Positions 1 to 8,762 of a DNA stretch of 64,000 nucleotides are shown one piece after another (position 1 is the stretch's first letter; every line of letters starts with the position of its first letter). The stretch spans positions 744,001 through 808,000 of the forward strand of contig JARJHS010000001.1 in assembly GCA_029269725.1 (NCBI GenBank), read 5' to 3'. Both the position numbers and the translations under genes were made by a program. Origin of the DNA: Pollutibacter soli. Lineage in GTDB: Bacteria; Bacteroidota; Bacteroidia; Chitinophagales; Chitinophagaceae. The notes below the pieces were generated by a model. That model did no database searches. It saw only the letters and a list, made by a program, of their open reading frames with translations, and was not told where the DNA came from.

Positions 1-36
1 AAGCCTCCTGGTAATTCTGAAAGGTTATCTTAGTCT

Positions 37-753
37 ATGCCTAACAGTTATTTTCAATTTAAACAATTTACAGTCAATCAGGACAGATCCGCGATGAAGG
101 TTACGACTGATGCCTGTTTATTTGGAGGTTGGATAGCTGCTCAGGAATTTTCACAGACTAAAAACATCCTTGATATCGGAGCTGGTACAGGATTGCTGAT
201 GCTGATGATTGCACAGAAATCCTGTGCTGAAATTACAGGGATTGAGATTGAAGAAAATGCATGTAATCAGTGCATCGGAAATATCAAAAGTTCTCCGTGG
301 TCTGAAAGACTGCACGTAATTCATCTTGACATAAAAAATTATACTACAGAAAAAAAGTTTGGACTAATCATTTCCAATCCTCCTTTTTACGATAACCAGT
401 TGAAAAGTCCTGATGCAAAAAGAAATATTGCTCATCATCAGTCTTCACTGAATTTTGAGAATCTATTCTGGAAAGTAATTTCTCTGCTGGAGCCAGATGG
501 ATTTTTCGCAGTGCTGGTTCCTGCGTCAGAAACAGGCTCCATAAAAAATATCGGTTTTCGGTTTTCCCTATCTGTGTTTGAAGAAGTGAAATTAAAACAA
601 ACGCCAGCCCATAATTACTTTCGTTCGATACTCGTATTTCAGAATAAAAAAGGTGATAAGACTATCGAAAGTGAAATCACTATAAAAGATGCAGAGCGGA
701 ATTATACTTCAGAATTCTCAATTTTGTTGAAAGATTATTACCTCCATCTGTAA
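37..753 (+). CDS. trmN6: tRNA1(Val) (adenine37-N6)-methyltransferase
   Basis: The 238-residue product is a class I SAM-dependent methyltransferase of the YfiC/TrmN6 family, which methylates A37 at N6 in tRNA-Val. The SAM-binding loop DIGAGTG lies at residues 46-52 and the amino-methyltransferase catalytic motif NPPF at 114-117. The N-terminus (FQFKQFTVNQDRSAMKVTTD) matches the family opening with its conserved FxxxQ...MKVxTDA pattern. The length is normal for the family and the protein should be cytosolic. The ATG at 37 is the natural start. The gene converges with the next one, leaving three bases between the stop codons, so no separate terminator is visible. Function is inferred from the motifs and overall similarity; confidence is high for the family and good for the exact tRNA target. 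Confidence 0.9.
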   Translation: MPNSYFQFKQFTVNQDRSAMKVTTDACLFGGWIAAQEFSQTKNILDIGAGTGLLMLMIAQKSCAEITGIEIEENACNQCIGNIKSSPWSERLHVIHLDIKNYTTEKKFGLIISNPPFYDNQLKSPDAKRNIAHHQSSLNFENLFWKVISLLEPDGFFAVLVPASETGSIKNIGFRFSLSVFEEVKLKQTPAHNYFRSILVFQNKKGDKTIESEITIKDAERNYTSEFSILLKDYYLHL

Positions 754-756
754 TCA

Positions 757-1962
757 TCATTCCTTAGAACTTCCATATTCGGTTAAATATTCAAAAGGTT
801 CCGTGATTTTACCGGCTTTAACCATCGTTGCTTTTTCAATGACTGAGTTACCTCCGCTAACCAGATCCTGAAGAATATATTTTATCAGCTGTTCACCGAA
901 ATACCTTGAAGCATCTCTGGGCAATTCGTTCGGTAGATTCCCTACAGCAACAATATCAATCGATCCATCGATATAGGGTTTTGTTTTTGAAAAATCTGTT
1001 TTACTCACTCCGTAAACAGGATCTTCAATAGTTTGATCACCGAGGTTGATGGGCACGGAACCATCAGCGTCATCAGTGATATCAGCGATCGTTGTTATTT
1101 TAAACTTTGCGTCGCGGATCAGTTCTTTTTCAAAAAGCCTCGGAATCGTTTTGTCCCAGTACACTCCGTTCATTAGGATATCAGTGCAGAATGCATATTT
1201 TTTAAAGATGCATTCATACTCTTCCGGGTGCTCATGAAAATGATTTCGGTTATAAGTTCCTGACAGTTTCTGACGATAAAGATCAGCGCCTTTTAATTGC
1301 ACGTATACGGGGTAGTTAAAATCTCTTTCCAGATATTCATCCGGTTCAACCTCGTGTATGCCGACAAGATTCATGATTTCCAGAACACCATGTGCCACCC
1401 TGCCCGATCCGGTTACGGCAATCCTGATATTTGGCACTTTCAGGCCGAAATAAGTGTGTATCAGTTCACGGAAATCGCGTTGTTTGAATACGCGGTTGAG
1501 CGTGAATGATCCGGTTCTGTTTCCGTAGGCCATTAATCCGTTATGCGCTCCTACGATGCCTGCAAAAAAGCCAAATCCGATAATTCGCGTTCCATCGTCG
1601 TGTTCGAGGCATTCATAATCGATCAGGGTAATTTTCTTATCGATGATGGTTTGAAAAAGTTTGCGGTTATAGGGTTGCTGTTTTCGTGTATGTGAAAAAA
1701 ACAGGTAGGTTTTGCCAGGGATCAGTTTTTCTTTGAGCACTTCTTTAATCCCAAGAAGGATATCACAGTGATCGAGGTTGGTAACTATTTCAACACCTGC
1801 CGACCGATATTCCTTATCAGAAAAACACCGAGTTTCAGAACTTTCAACTACTACTTTTACCTCATTTGAGTTTTTATGAATCCACTTACATTGCGCGGGA
1901 GTAAGAGCCACTCTGTTATCTGCCGGAATTTTTTCTTCACGGATAAGTCCTATGATAGTCAT
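757..1962 (-). CDS. NAD(P)-dependent oxidoreductase of the alanine dehydrogenase/PNT - saccharopine dehydrogenase (LYS1-like) type
   Basis: The product has about 401 residues. It opens with IGLIREEKIPADNRVALTP, the signature of the alanine dehydrogenase/transhydrogenase N-terminal domain that LYS1-type saccharopine dehydrogenases also carry. A Rossmann segment (IRIAVTGSGRVAHGVLEIM) lies near residue 180. The family oxidises or reduces an amino acid or saccharopine-like substrate with NAD(P)H; the exact substrate cannot be read here. The frame is open to an upstream ATG at 1998, but the ATG at 1962 puts the conserved IGLIREEK at the very N-terminus, as is usual, and avoids a spurious leader, so I chose it. 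The gene stands alone, converging with trmN6. The upstream region holds two palindromic repeats. Confidence 0.75.
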   Translation of the reverse strand: MTIIGLIREEKIPADNRVALTPAQCKWIHKNSNEVKVVVESSETRCFSDKEYRSAGVEIVTNLDHCDILLGIKEVLKEKLIPGKTYLFFSHTRKQQPYNRKLFQTIIDKKITLIDYECLEHDDGTRIIGFGFFAGIVGAHNGLMAYGNRTGSFTLNRVFKQRDFRELIHTYFGLKVPNIRIAVTGSGRVAHGVLEIMNLVGIHEVEPDEYLERDFNYPVYVQLKGADLYRQKLSGTYNRNHFHEHPEEYECIFKKYAFCTDILMNGVYWDKTIPRLFEKELIRDAKFKITTIADITDDADGSVPINLGDQTIEDPVYGVSKTDFSKTKPYIDGSIDIVAVGNLPNELPRDASRYFGEQLIKYILQDLVSGGNSVIEKATMVKAGKITEPFEYLTEYGSSKE

Positions 1963-2010
1963 AAGGGATAAAAATAGCGCTTGCAGCCGTAACCTCAAAC
2001 CTCGAAAGGT

Positions 2011-2093
2011 GCCAACCTGGGAGGTCTGAGACCTGCCAGGTTTAAAACCTTCTAGGTCTTAGACCTAGGAGGTTTAGCTGTACCAAGGTTGGC
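2011..2093. repeat. Palindromic intergenic repeat, copy 1
   Basis: This 83-bp element is bounded by a perfect 8-bp inverted repeat (GCCAACCT ... AGGTTGGC). Its interior is built of nested palindromic words such as AGGTCTNAGACCT and CCTAGG. It closely resembles the copy at 2166-2243. It may be a REP/MITE-like non-coding repeat; no open frame is seen. Confidence 0.7.
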
Positions 2094-2165
2094 CTTTTGT
2101 GAGGAAAAAATGCGTGCCGGACTTTCTTAACCCCTGAGCTCGATTAAAAATCTTGCTTTCGAATG

Positions 2166-2243
2166 CCCAACCTGGGAGGTCTAAGACCTGCCAGGTTTAA
2201 AACCTCCTAGGTCTTAAACCTGGCAGGTATTTTTGCCAAGGTT
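2166..2243. repeat. Palindromic intergenic repeat, copy 2
   Basis: This is the second copy of the repeat at 2011-2093 in the same orientation. It shares the words AACCTGGGAGGTCT, AGACCTGCCAGGTTTAAAAC and CTAGGTCTTA. The outer inverted repeat is shorter (AACCT/AAGGTT). It lies about 85 bp before the tRNA gene. The gap 1963-2328 contains these two copies and no gene. Confidence 0.7.
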
Positions 2244-2284
2244 ATCACCTGTCACATAGAATTCTCCCGATTCTTTACCCGTTA

Positions 2285-2316
2285 TTTCTGTTTTAACCAT
2301 CAATTTCCTAATATTG
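2285..2316 (+). promoter_or_regulatory. Possible promoter of tRNA-Leu
   Basis: TTTC at 2285-2288 and TAATATTG at 2309-2316 are separated by 20 bases. They match the Bacteroidota primary sigma pattern (TTTG, about 19-21 bases, TAnnTTTG) at 3 of 4 and 5 of 6 fixed positions. The tRNA begins 13 bases later. Read by eye, so tentative. Confidence 0.35.
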
Positions 2317-2328
2317 CACCCCCATTAA

Positions 2329-2412
2329 GCCCGGATGGCGGAATTGGTAGACGCGTCAGACTCAAAATCTGGTATTCGCAAGGATGTGCAGGTTCGATTC
2401 CTGTTCCGGGCA
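2329..2412 (+). tRNA. tRNA-Leu (anticodon CAA)
   Basis: The acceptor arms GCCCGGA and TCCGGGC pair perfectly and are followed by discriminator A at 2412. The anticodon stem TCAGA/TCTGG encloses the loop CTCAAAA, which gives anticodon CAA at 2363-2365. The D-arm contains TTGGTAGAC, the T-arm contains GGTTCGATTCC, and a long variable arm (class II, as expected for Leu) lies between. The 3' CCA is not encoded. The molecule reads UUG codons. Confidence 0.96.
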
Positions 2413-2413
2413 C

Positions 2414-2441
2414 AAAAAACCTCTGGTTTCCAGGGGTTTTT
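2414..2441 (+). terminator. Rho-independent terminator of tRNA-Leu
   Basis: AAAACCTCTGG (2416-2426) pairs with CCAGGGGTTTT (2430-2440) with one G-U pair and a 3-base loop. The stem runs into a T-tract just after the tRNA 3' end. Confidence 0.8.
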
Positions 2442-2525
2442 CTATTTGATGTAAAGTTGTTCAGGTTCCCCGCCCCCGCTGATAAGGCGCAAGCTGTTCA
2501 GATCAAACTACAGCCTGTCGGACGG

Positions 2526-2547
2526 GATTCCTGTTCCGGCCATTAAG
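2526..2547 (+). repeat. Partial duplication of tRNA-Leu 3' end plus leader
   Basis: GATTCCTGTTCCGG at 2526-2539 repeats tRNA bases 2396-2409 exactly. It is followed directly by CCATTAAG, which also stands just before the tRNA at 2322-2329. The order (tRNA tail then tRNA leader) is what remains of a tandem tRNA duplication, or alternatively an old integration scar. Confidence 0.5.
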
Positions 2548-2601
2548 TCTCCGGGAGCTATAGTTTTTTTACAATAGAGACATCTGAATACGCAATGTCT
2601 A

Positions 2602-2629
2602 TTGTTCTAGCCGACGAATCCTTATATTG
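2602..2629 (+). promoter_or_regulatory. Possible promoter of the Gfo/Idh/MocA gene
   Basis: TTG at 2602-2604 and TATATTG at 2623-2629 lie 18 bases apart, about 60 bases before the ATG at 2689. The pair resembles the Bacteroidota -33/-7 pattern but is not a full consensus match. Tentative. Confidence 0.3.
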
Positions 2630-2688
2630 CCGCGCCATCTCACCTGGAATTCACCCTCAAAAATTTTCGAAGTCTAAGTCTTGATTAT

Positions 2689-3957
2689 ATGAACGAAAAA
2701 AAACAGTCATCGCGCCGGTCATTTATTAAATCAGGTGCCCTTGCGGCTGCGGGATTCTTTATTGTACCCCGCCATGTGTTGGGAAAAGGATTTCTCGCGC
2801 CGAGTGATCAGCTTACCAAAGCCATCATTGGAGTAGGCGGAATGGGTCGGGGTCATATTCCCTATGCCGGAACGCGCGTGGTAGCTATCTGTGATGTCGA
2901 TAAAAAACACTTACAGGAAGCAGCCGCTATGGTAGATAAGGGTGTGAAAACTTTTTCCGATTACCGGGAATTGATTGTTCTGCCTGAAGTGGATATCGTA
3001 CATATTGCCACTCCTCCACACTGGCATGGAATTATGGCCATCGATGCTGCTCGTGCCGGTAAAGACATCTGGTGTGAGAAGCCGATGACAAGAACCATTG
3101 GGGAAGGAAAGCGTGTAGTCGAAGCCGTTAACCAATATGGACGAATGTTCAGGCTGAATACCTGGTTCAGGTTTGAAGATAATTTCTACGGGATGGGTAC
3201 AACCGTGAAACCCATCAAAAAACTGGTACAGAGTGGATTGCTTGGCTGGCCGCTGAAAGTGACCGTGAGCCGGCATACCGGCTTCGACTGGAAATTTTTC
3301 TGGGTAGGCAAAACCAACCTGGAAGCCATGCCTGTGCCCGAAGAACTGGATTACGAAATGTGGCTCGGACCAGCCATTTACAAGCCTTATCATCAGCATA
3401 GAGTGCATCAAACCTTTCGCGGATATTGGGATTATGATGGTGGTGGATTAGGCGATATGGGACAACATTATATTGACCCGATCCAGTACTTTCTCGATAA
3501 AGATGACACAAGTCCTGTTAGTGTTGAGATCGATGCCGAGCAACAGCATTATGATGCTGTTGGTACCTGGCGACGGATCGAGTACACGTATGCAGATGGA
3601 TGTAAAATTATTCTGGATGGAGAAGGAAGAGATGTAAATGTTCCTTACATCGAAGGACCGAAAGGCAAATTATATCCTGGTTTCAAATCAGATATTCCGG
3701 ACATCTGGAAAAAGCTGGCTGCCTTTCCGGATTCGGAGCCGCAGATCACCAGTTTCACGGAGTCAGTAAAAACCAGAAAAGTTTTTGCATTGAATGAAAC
3801 AAACGGTCACAGATCCTGCACCATTGTAAACATGGGTAAGATCGCTTTACAGCTCGGACGTTCGTTGAAATTCGATCCGGTGAAGCAGGAGTTTATTGAT
3901 GATGAAGCAGCAAATCGTTTGTTAAGTCCGCCGCTGAGAGCACCATGGGTCATTTAA
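2689..3957 (+). CDS. Tat-exported Gfo/Idh/MocA family oxidoreductase
   Basis: This is a 422-residue NAD(P)-dependent sugar oxidoreductase. Residues 9-32 (RRSFIKSGALAAAGFF...) form a twin-arginine signal, so the protein is probably exported folded with its cofactor. The Rossmann loop GVGGMGRGH is at 48-56 and the family's catalytic-region motif EKP at 130-132. The C-terminal part (DYDGGGLGDMGQHYID) matches the substrate-binding half. Members of this exported subgroup oxidise glycosides or free sugars, often at C3. The next gene encodes two DUF1080 domains, a family that includes 3-keto-glycoside hydrolases, which suggests a joint oxidise-then-cleave step. The genes are 185 bases apart, so co-transcription is possible but not shown. 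Substrate unknown. Confidence 0.85.
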   Translation: MNEKKQSSRRSFIKSGALAAAGFFIVPRHVLGKGFLAPSDQLTKAIIGVGGMGRGHIPYAGTRVVAICDVDKKHLQEAAAMVDKGVKTFSDYRELIVLPEVDIVHIATPPHWHGIMAIDAARAGKDIWCEKPMTRTIGEGKRVVEAVNQYGRMFRLNTWFRFEDNFYGMGTTVKPIKKLVQSGLLGWPLKVTVSRHTGFDWKFFWVGKTNLEAMPVPEELDYEMWLGPAIYKPYHQHRVHQTFRGYWDYDGGGLGDMGQHYIDPIQYFLDKDDTSPVSVEIDAEQQHYDAVGTWRRIEYTYADGCKIILDGEGRDVNVPYIEGPKGKLYPGFKSDIPDIWKKLAAFPDSEPQITSFTESVKTRKVFALNETNGHRSCTIVNMGKIALQLGRSLKFDPVKQEFIDDEAANRLLSPPLRAPWVI

Positions 3958-4142
3958 AAGTTCGAAGTACGAATGACGAAGTATGAAAGAGAGTTTAAAG
4001 TTGTAAGGCGTAAGTAATAGGTTTTATGTTAACTATCGAAGTATTACATTACACCTGTCTCCTCTTTCTATCTCTCGTCTGATTTTTCTCGCTTCCGGAA
4101 AAAATATTTTTCAATTACAGTACTATAGTCATTGATATTCAA

Positions 4143-7100
4143 ATGAAAAAATTAATCAGCCTTATATTGTTGTTGCTGTCTTTTCAGTCTATTCTTTTTG
4201 CCCAGGGGGACAGACGTGCGCAGAGCACAAAAATTGCTGATCTGCTGGCAAAATTTCCTGTGCAGAATAAATACCAGCAGAATAATCTTATGCAGGAAAT
4301 GGCTGCTCTCGGAGGCAGTGGTCTGCTGGAAATGACTATGATGTTGTCCGCGCAGGGCAAGGGAGATAATACGAGATTACAGTATGCTTTGAATGGCTAT
4401 ACAAGTTATGTTTCACTTCCTGGAAATGAAAAACAAAAAGCAGAAGCAGTAAAAACTTATTGCCAGGCATTATCAAAAATGCCAGATGCTTTGGCGGCTG
4501 ATTTTATTATTCAGCAACTTCAGCTGATCGGAAAGGATGATGCCGTTGCATGCCTGAAACCATTACTAACAAATTCTGCACTGGCCGGAAATGCGGCAAG
4601 GGCATTAGCTCAAATCAATACTCCTCTTGCCGAGAAAACTTTAATGACTGCTTTAAAACAGGCGAAAGGAAAGGCTTTACTTTCTGTGATTGAAGCCCTG
4701 GGATATGCAAAATATTCCCCTGCCGTTAAAGAGATTATTGCATTGACAAAATCAACTGATGCAAATGTTGCAAAAGTTTCGTTATATGCCCTTGCATCTA
4801 TCGGAGACACTACAGCATCGGGTGTGTTGGAAGCTGCAGCTGCGAAACAGGGATATCGATATGACCAGACGGGTGCAACTGCCGCCTATCTCAATTATAT
4901 CCGTGAAGTCAGCAACAGTGGTCGCAAAGATATTGCAGCCACTTTCGCAGAGAAGCTGATGAATAATGCTAACGGTAAAGATCAGCTGCCTGTAAAAGTT
5001 GCTGCAATGCAATTACTTGCTGAAGCTAAAGGAGATAAAGCACTACCGGTGTTGTATGATGCAGCTAAAAGTGAAGATGTTATTTACAGGACAGCAGCAT
5101 TGCGTGCCACAGAAAAAATGAAAAGCCCGGGTACAAAATCTGAATGGCTAAAACAACTTTCTTCGGCTTCTCCGGGTGCGGCAATTCAACTTCTTAATTA
5201 TCTTGGCAAGTCGGGAGATCCGTCATTAATGCCGGAACTGCAGAAATATTTATCAGCCTCGGATGAAGGAGTTCGGCTAGCGGCCATTAATTCAGTTGCG
5301 CTCACAGGAAAAGGGGCAGCAATTCCCGTATTAATCAATCAACTCAAAAATTCCGGAGAAGCCGAAACGAATGCAGTTAAAAATGCTCTCCTGGGGATAC
5401 CATCTGCTGATATTTCCATTCCCGTCTTAAATGATTTTGATGCAGTACCGGATGCGGGCAAGGTTTCTCTGATTGAGGTGTTGGCTGCCAGGAAAGCAGA
5501 TAAGTCCGCAGGAAAAATAATCGGTCTTGCGAACGGTAGCAGTCAGATAGTCCGAACTGCTGCAGTAAAAGCTTTGCCTTCGGTTGTTTCTGCAAACGAT
5601 CAACAGGCTGTTTTCAATCTTGTTAAAACGGCATCCCCGGCGAATATTCCCTATCTGCAACAAGCAATGAGTGAAGCCACATCCGGCATGAAGGATACTG
5701 CTGCACGAAGTACGATTATCATTAAACAAATGCGATCTGAATCAGTTGAAAAGCAGATTTATTATCTGGAAGTATTGGCTGGTATTGGAGGTTCAGATGC
5801 ATACAAAGCAATCTCCCAATCGTTCTCTACCGGAAACGATCAGGCGAAAGCTGCTGCTGTGGCAGCATTGTCGAAATCAACGTTTCCCGAAGCACCTCTT
5901 TTTCTTCTGAATATAGCAAGACAAAACACATCAGGTGATATCGCTCAACAGGCGCTTAATGGTTATATAGACCTGGTGGCAAAAAATAATTATCCTCCTG
6001 ATCAGAAAGTGTTAATGCTGATTGATGCCATGGCATTAACCACTAATGATGGGCAACGTCAGCGTATTCTGCGGGAAACTGCACGCATACGCACCTTCCC
6101 TGCTCTCGTGTTCGCCGGGCAATGGCTCGATACTACGGCTGTTCAGCAACAGGCAGCGAATGCGGTGATGAGAATCGCATTATCAGATAAATCTTTTAAT
6201 GGGCCTATCGTTGAAGCCTACCTCAACAAATGTATCCAGTTGTTGAGTGGCCAGGATAGTGATTATGAAAAGAAAGCTATCCGAGCCCACCTTGCTGAAC
6301 TCCCTAAATCAAATGGTTTTGAAGCCATGTTTAATGGCAAAGATCTTACAGGGTGGAAAGGTTTAGTGGGCAATCCACATCAGCGTGCCACTATGCCAAA
6401 AGATACCCTGCTGAAAAAACAGGCTGCAGCAGACAAATTAATGCGAGAAGGATGGGCTGTCAAAGATGGACTGCTGATTTTTACCGGCCATGGGGACAAT
6501 CTTGCAACAGAAAAAATGTACGGCGATTTTGAAATGTTTGTTGACTGGAAAATAACGCCGCAAGGCGACGCTGGTATTTATCTCCGTGGTACTCCGCAGG
6601 TGCAGATCTGGGACACTACGCGCAGGGATGTTGGAGCACAGGTAGGTTCCGGAGGCCTGTACAACAATCAGAAAAATTCTTCAAAACCATTGGTTGTTGC
6701 TGACAATGCGATTGGTGAATGGAATAATTTTCACATCATCATGAAGGGTGATAAGGTTACCGTCTATCTAAATGGCAAACTTGTTGTTGACCAGGTTCAA
6801 TTAGAAAATTACTGGGACAGAAGCCTGCCCATATTTGCAAAAGAGCAGATAGAATTACAGGCACACGGAACTTATGTGGCTTACAGAAATATCTACATAA
6901 AAGAAATTACAAGACCGGAGCCATTTAAGTTGAGTACTGAAGAAATCAATGAGGGATATAAAGTATTGTTTGATGGTTCAGATCTGAGTCAGTGGGTTGG
7001 CAATGTGAAAGATTATGTTATTGAAGGCAGCGACCTTGTTGTAAAACCCGGTGATGGAAGTGGCGGAAATCTTTTTACAAAAGATGAATATGGCGATTTT

Positions 7101-7529
7101 GTGTTCCGTTTCGAATTTCAGTTGACACCAGGTGCAAATAATGGTTTGGGTATTCGTGCACCTTTGGAAGGTGACGCAGCCTATACGGGAATGGAATTAC
7201 AGATTCTCGATAACGAAGCTGAGATATACAAGAATCTGAAGCCCTATCAATATCATGGGTCTGTTTACGGTGTTATACCAGCGAAAAGAGGATATCTTAA
7301 ACCACTGGGTGAATGGAATTATGAAGAAGTGACTGTTCGCGGAACGAAAATCAAAGTTGTTTTGAACAATGAAGTGATACTCGACGGCGATATTGCTGAT
7401 GCTGGTGCAAATGGTACGATGGATAAACAAAATCATCCCGGGCTAAAAAGAGCGAAAGGCCATATCGGATTTCTTGGTCATGGATCAGTAGTGCGATTCA
7501 GAAATATAAGGGTGAAGAGCATGGATTGA
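4143..7529 (+). CDS. HEAT-repeat protein with two C-terminal DUF1080 (3-keto-disaccharide hydrolase-type) domains
   Basis: The 1128-residue product starts with a Sec signal peptide (ISLILLLLSFQSILFAQ). Residues about 40-710 are alanine-rich alpha-helical repeats of the HEAT type, for example VAKVSLYALASIGD and VRLAAINSVALTGKGA. Two DUF1080 domains follow, starting near residues 723 (FEAMFNGKDLTGWKG) and 937 (YKVLFDGSDLSQWVG); each keeps the family's GDFxxxxxxxxTPxxxxGIxxR core. DUF1080 (PF06439) folds as a jelly roll and includes enzymes that hydrolyse 3-keto-glycosides. The domain doubling and the large HEAT scaffold suggest a periplasmic or surface assembly protein as well as an enzyme. It follows an exported Gfo/Idh/MocA oxidoreductase, which fits a 3-keto route. 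Substrate not deducible. Confidence 0.85.
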   Translation: MKKLISLILLLLSFQSILFAQGDRRAQSTKIADLLAKFPVQNKYQQNNLMQEMAALGGSGLLEMTMMLSAQGKGDNTRLQYALNGYTSYVSLPGNEKQKAEAVKTYCQALSKMPDALAADFIIQQLQLIGKDDAVACLKPLLTNSALAGNAARALAQINTPLAEKTLMTALKQAKGKALLSVIEALGYAKYSPAVKEIIALTKSTDANVAKVSLYALASIGDTTASGVLEAAAAKQGYRYDQTGATAAYLNYIREVSNSGRKDIAATFAEKLMNNANGKDQLPVKVAAMQLLAEAKGDKALPVLYDAAKSEDVIYRTAALRATEKMKSPGTKSEWLKQLSSASPGAAIQLLNYLGKSGDPSLMPELQKYLSASDEGVRLAAINSVALTGKGAAIPVLINQLKNSGEAETNAVKNALLGIPSADISIPVLNDFDAVPDAGKVSLIEVLAARKADKSAGKIIGLANGSSQIVRTAAVKALPSVVSANDQQAVFNLVKTASPANIPYLQQAMSEATSGMKDTAARSTIIIKQMRSESVEKQIYYLEVLAGIGGSDAYKAISQSFSTGNDQAKAAAVAALSKSTFPEAPLFLLNIARQNTSGDIAQQALNGYIDLVAKNNYPPDQKVLMLIDAMALTTNDGQRQRILRETARIRTFPALVFAGQWLDTTAVQQQAANAVMRIALSDKSFNGPIVEAYLNKCIQLLSGQDSDYEKKAIRAHLAELPKSNGFEAMFNGKDLTGWKGLVGNPHQRATMPKDTLLKKQAAADKLMREGWAVKDGLLIFTGHGDNLATEKMYGDFEMFVDWKITPQGDAGIYLRGTPQVQIWDTTRRDVGAQVGSGGLYNNQKNSSKPLVVADNAIGEWNNFHIIMKGDKVTVYLNGKLVVDQVQLENYWDRSLPIFAKEQIELQAHGTYVAYRNIYIKEITRPEPFKLSTEEINEGYKVLFDGSDLSQWVGNVKDYVIEGSDLVVKPGDGSGGNLFTKDEYGDFVFRFEFQLTPGANNGLGIRAPLEGDAAYTGMELQILDNEAEIYKNLKPYQYHGSVYGVIPAKRGYLKPLGEWNYEEVTVRGTKIKVVLNNEVILDGDIADAGANGTMDKQNHPGLKRAKGHIGFLGHGSVVRFRNIRVKSMD

Positions 7530-7568
7530 TATCATACCGGGAAAGAGTATCGACTGAAGAAGTTCAAC

Positions 7569-8762
7569 CTATCGGGCAAAATTTTTAATAATCCGATACA
7601 TTTCATTGCCAAAATAAATCTGACCTGCAGCGGTGATATGCAGGTTATCAGGATGCATCGGCACCCCATCAAGATTGATTGTGTAGATATTCGGATCATT
7701 AACTGACATAGATCTTTTGGCCGATTCAACTTCCCGGTTAAATGCCCTGGAATTCGATGGGATGCTTCCCATTACAATTGGTAAGTGTGGATCTTCAAAT
7801 ACATTTTCCCGGAAAAATGTAAACAATCGATCCGTTCTTTCCCGATACAATGATCCCATCGCAACATCACCTTCCCCCTGGTGCCACATCAGTACTACGG
7901 GTTTTACAAAGTATCCACGCCCGTTCCACATGGCTTTGAATGCTGCCCAACGGGTAACAAGTGAATCTGTAATTCGGATCTTTCCAGGAACTACGGAGTC
8001 CTGGGGTACAATCCAATTCCCGGTGGCGCCACGATAAGGACCTATCGATGTGCCACCCAGTGTGCATTTGAAATGGACAACGCTATCACCGAAATTTCCG
8101 AGCCTTATTGAATCAAAAACTTTTTTTACTACGATATCTCCGCCCCAGAATCTCGGTACACCAACGGATGCTCCTCCATTATACCTGTCAACTTCATAAG
8201 GACGCATTGTGCGATCAGGCCAGTTAAATATTTCAACGCCGGGCACCTGTCCAAGCTTATTTCGATAAGGAAGCGAATCGCCATGTGCTCGACCATCTGC
8301 ATTCGATTGCCCTCCTGAAATGTATACGAAAACTGTATCGACGAAAGGGCCCGAAGGAATGACGATATTCATGCGATCTTTCGCAATATGACCGGTTGCA
8401 TCAGTTACGGTCACTTCTATCCGATGAGTTCCAGGTTTAAGGTTTGTGAGATTTGTAGACGAATCCTCCGCATTGCTGAATGCCGGCGTTCCCGGACCAT
8501 ACAAATGTGCCCAGGAATATGATTTAATTTCACCTGTCGGAGTTTTCACTTTTGCGCAAAGCAATGTGGACTTTGTATCGGGAGACAAAGATTGATCATT
8601 TCCAGCATCGACAAAGAGTGTATCCTTTGGTTTAGCAACCCTTACCGGTGGTTTCTGGGTTACAGACTGATCTGTTTTCTTAGTTGTATTGTCCTTCTTC
8701 GAAGTCTGCGAAAAAACCTGTATAGATAAAAGGGATAGTAAAATGCAGAAAAAGGATTTCAT
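7569..8762 (-). CDS. Secreted SGNH-type carbohydrate esterase (sialate O-acetylesterase-like) with Ig/PKD-like domain
   Basis: The product has about 397 residues. The ATG at 8762 gives a clean signal peptide (MKSFFCILLSLLSIQVFSQ); the open frame reaches back to 8810 but only adds a polar leader. Residues about 45-130 form a PKD/Ig-like domain (DAGNDQSLSPD..., YSWAHLYGPG, HRIEVTVTDATG). The catalytic part begins with GGQSNADGR, which carries the nucleophile serine of the SASA/SGNH fold. HQGEGD and the late DNLHITAAGQ supply further block residues, including the Asp and His of the triad. Such enzymes remove acetyl or similar esters from sugars. The gene converges with the DUF1080 gene (39 bases between stops), fitting a carbohydrate-processing neighbourhood. 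Exact ester unknown. Confidence 0.8.
   Translation of the reverse strand: MKSFFCILLSLLSIQVFSQTSKKDNTTKKTDQSVTQKPPVRVAKPKDTLFVDAGNDQSLSPDTKSTLLCAKVKTPTGEIKSYSWAHLYGPGTPAFSNAEDSSTNLTNLKPGTHRIEVTVTDATGHIAKDRMNIVIPSGPFVDTVFVYISGGQSNADGRAHGDSLPYRNKLGQVPGVEIFNWPDRTMRPYEVDRYNGGASVGVPRFWGGDIVVKKVFDSIRLGNFGDSVVHFKCTLGGTSIGPYRGATGNWIVPQDSVVPGKIRITDSLVTRWAAFKAMWNGRGYFVKPVVLMWHQGEGDVAMGSLYRERTDRLFTFFRENVFEDPHLPIVMGSIPSNSRAFNREVESAKRSMSVNDPNIYTINLDGVPMHPDNLHITAAGQIYFGNEMYRIIKNFAR

Noticed and set aside
2911-3411. Minus-strand frame of 166 codons inside the Gfo/Idh/MocA gene
   Set aside because: It is the shadow of a well-supported gene and has no recognisable features.
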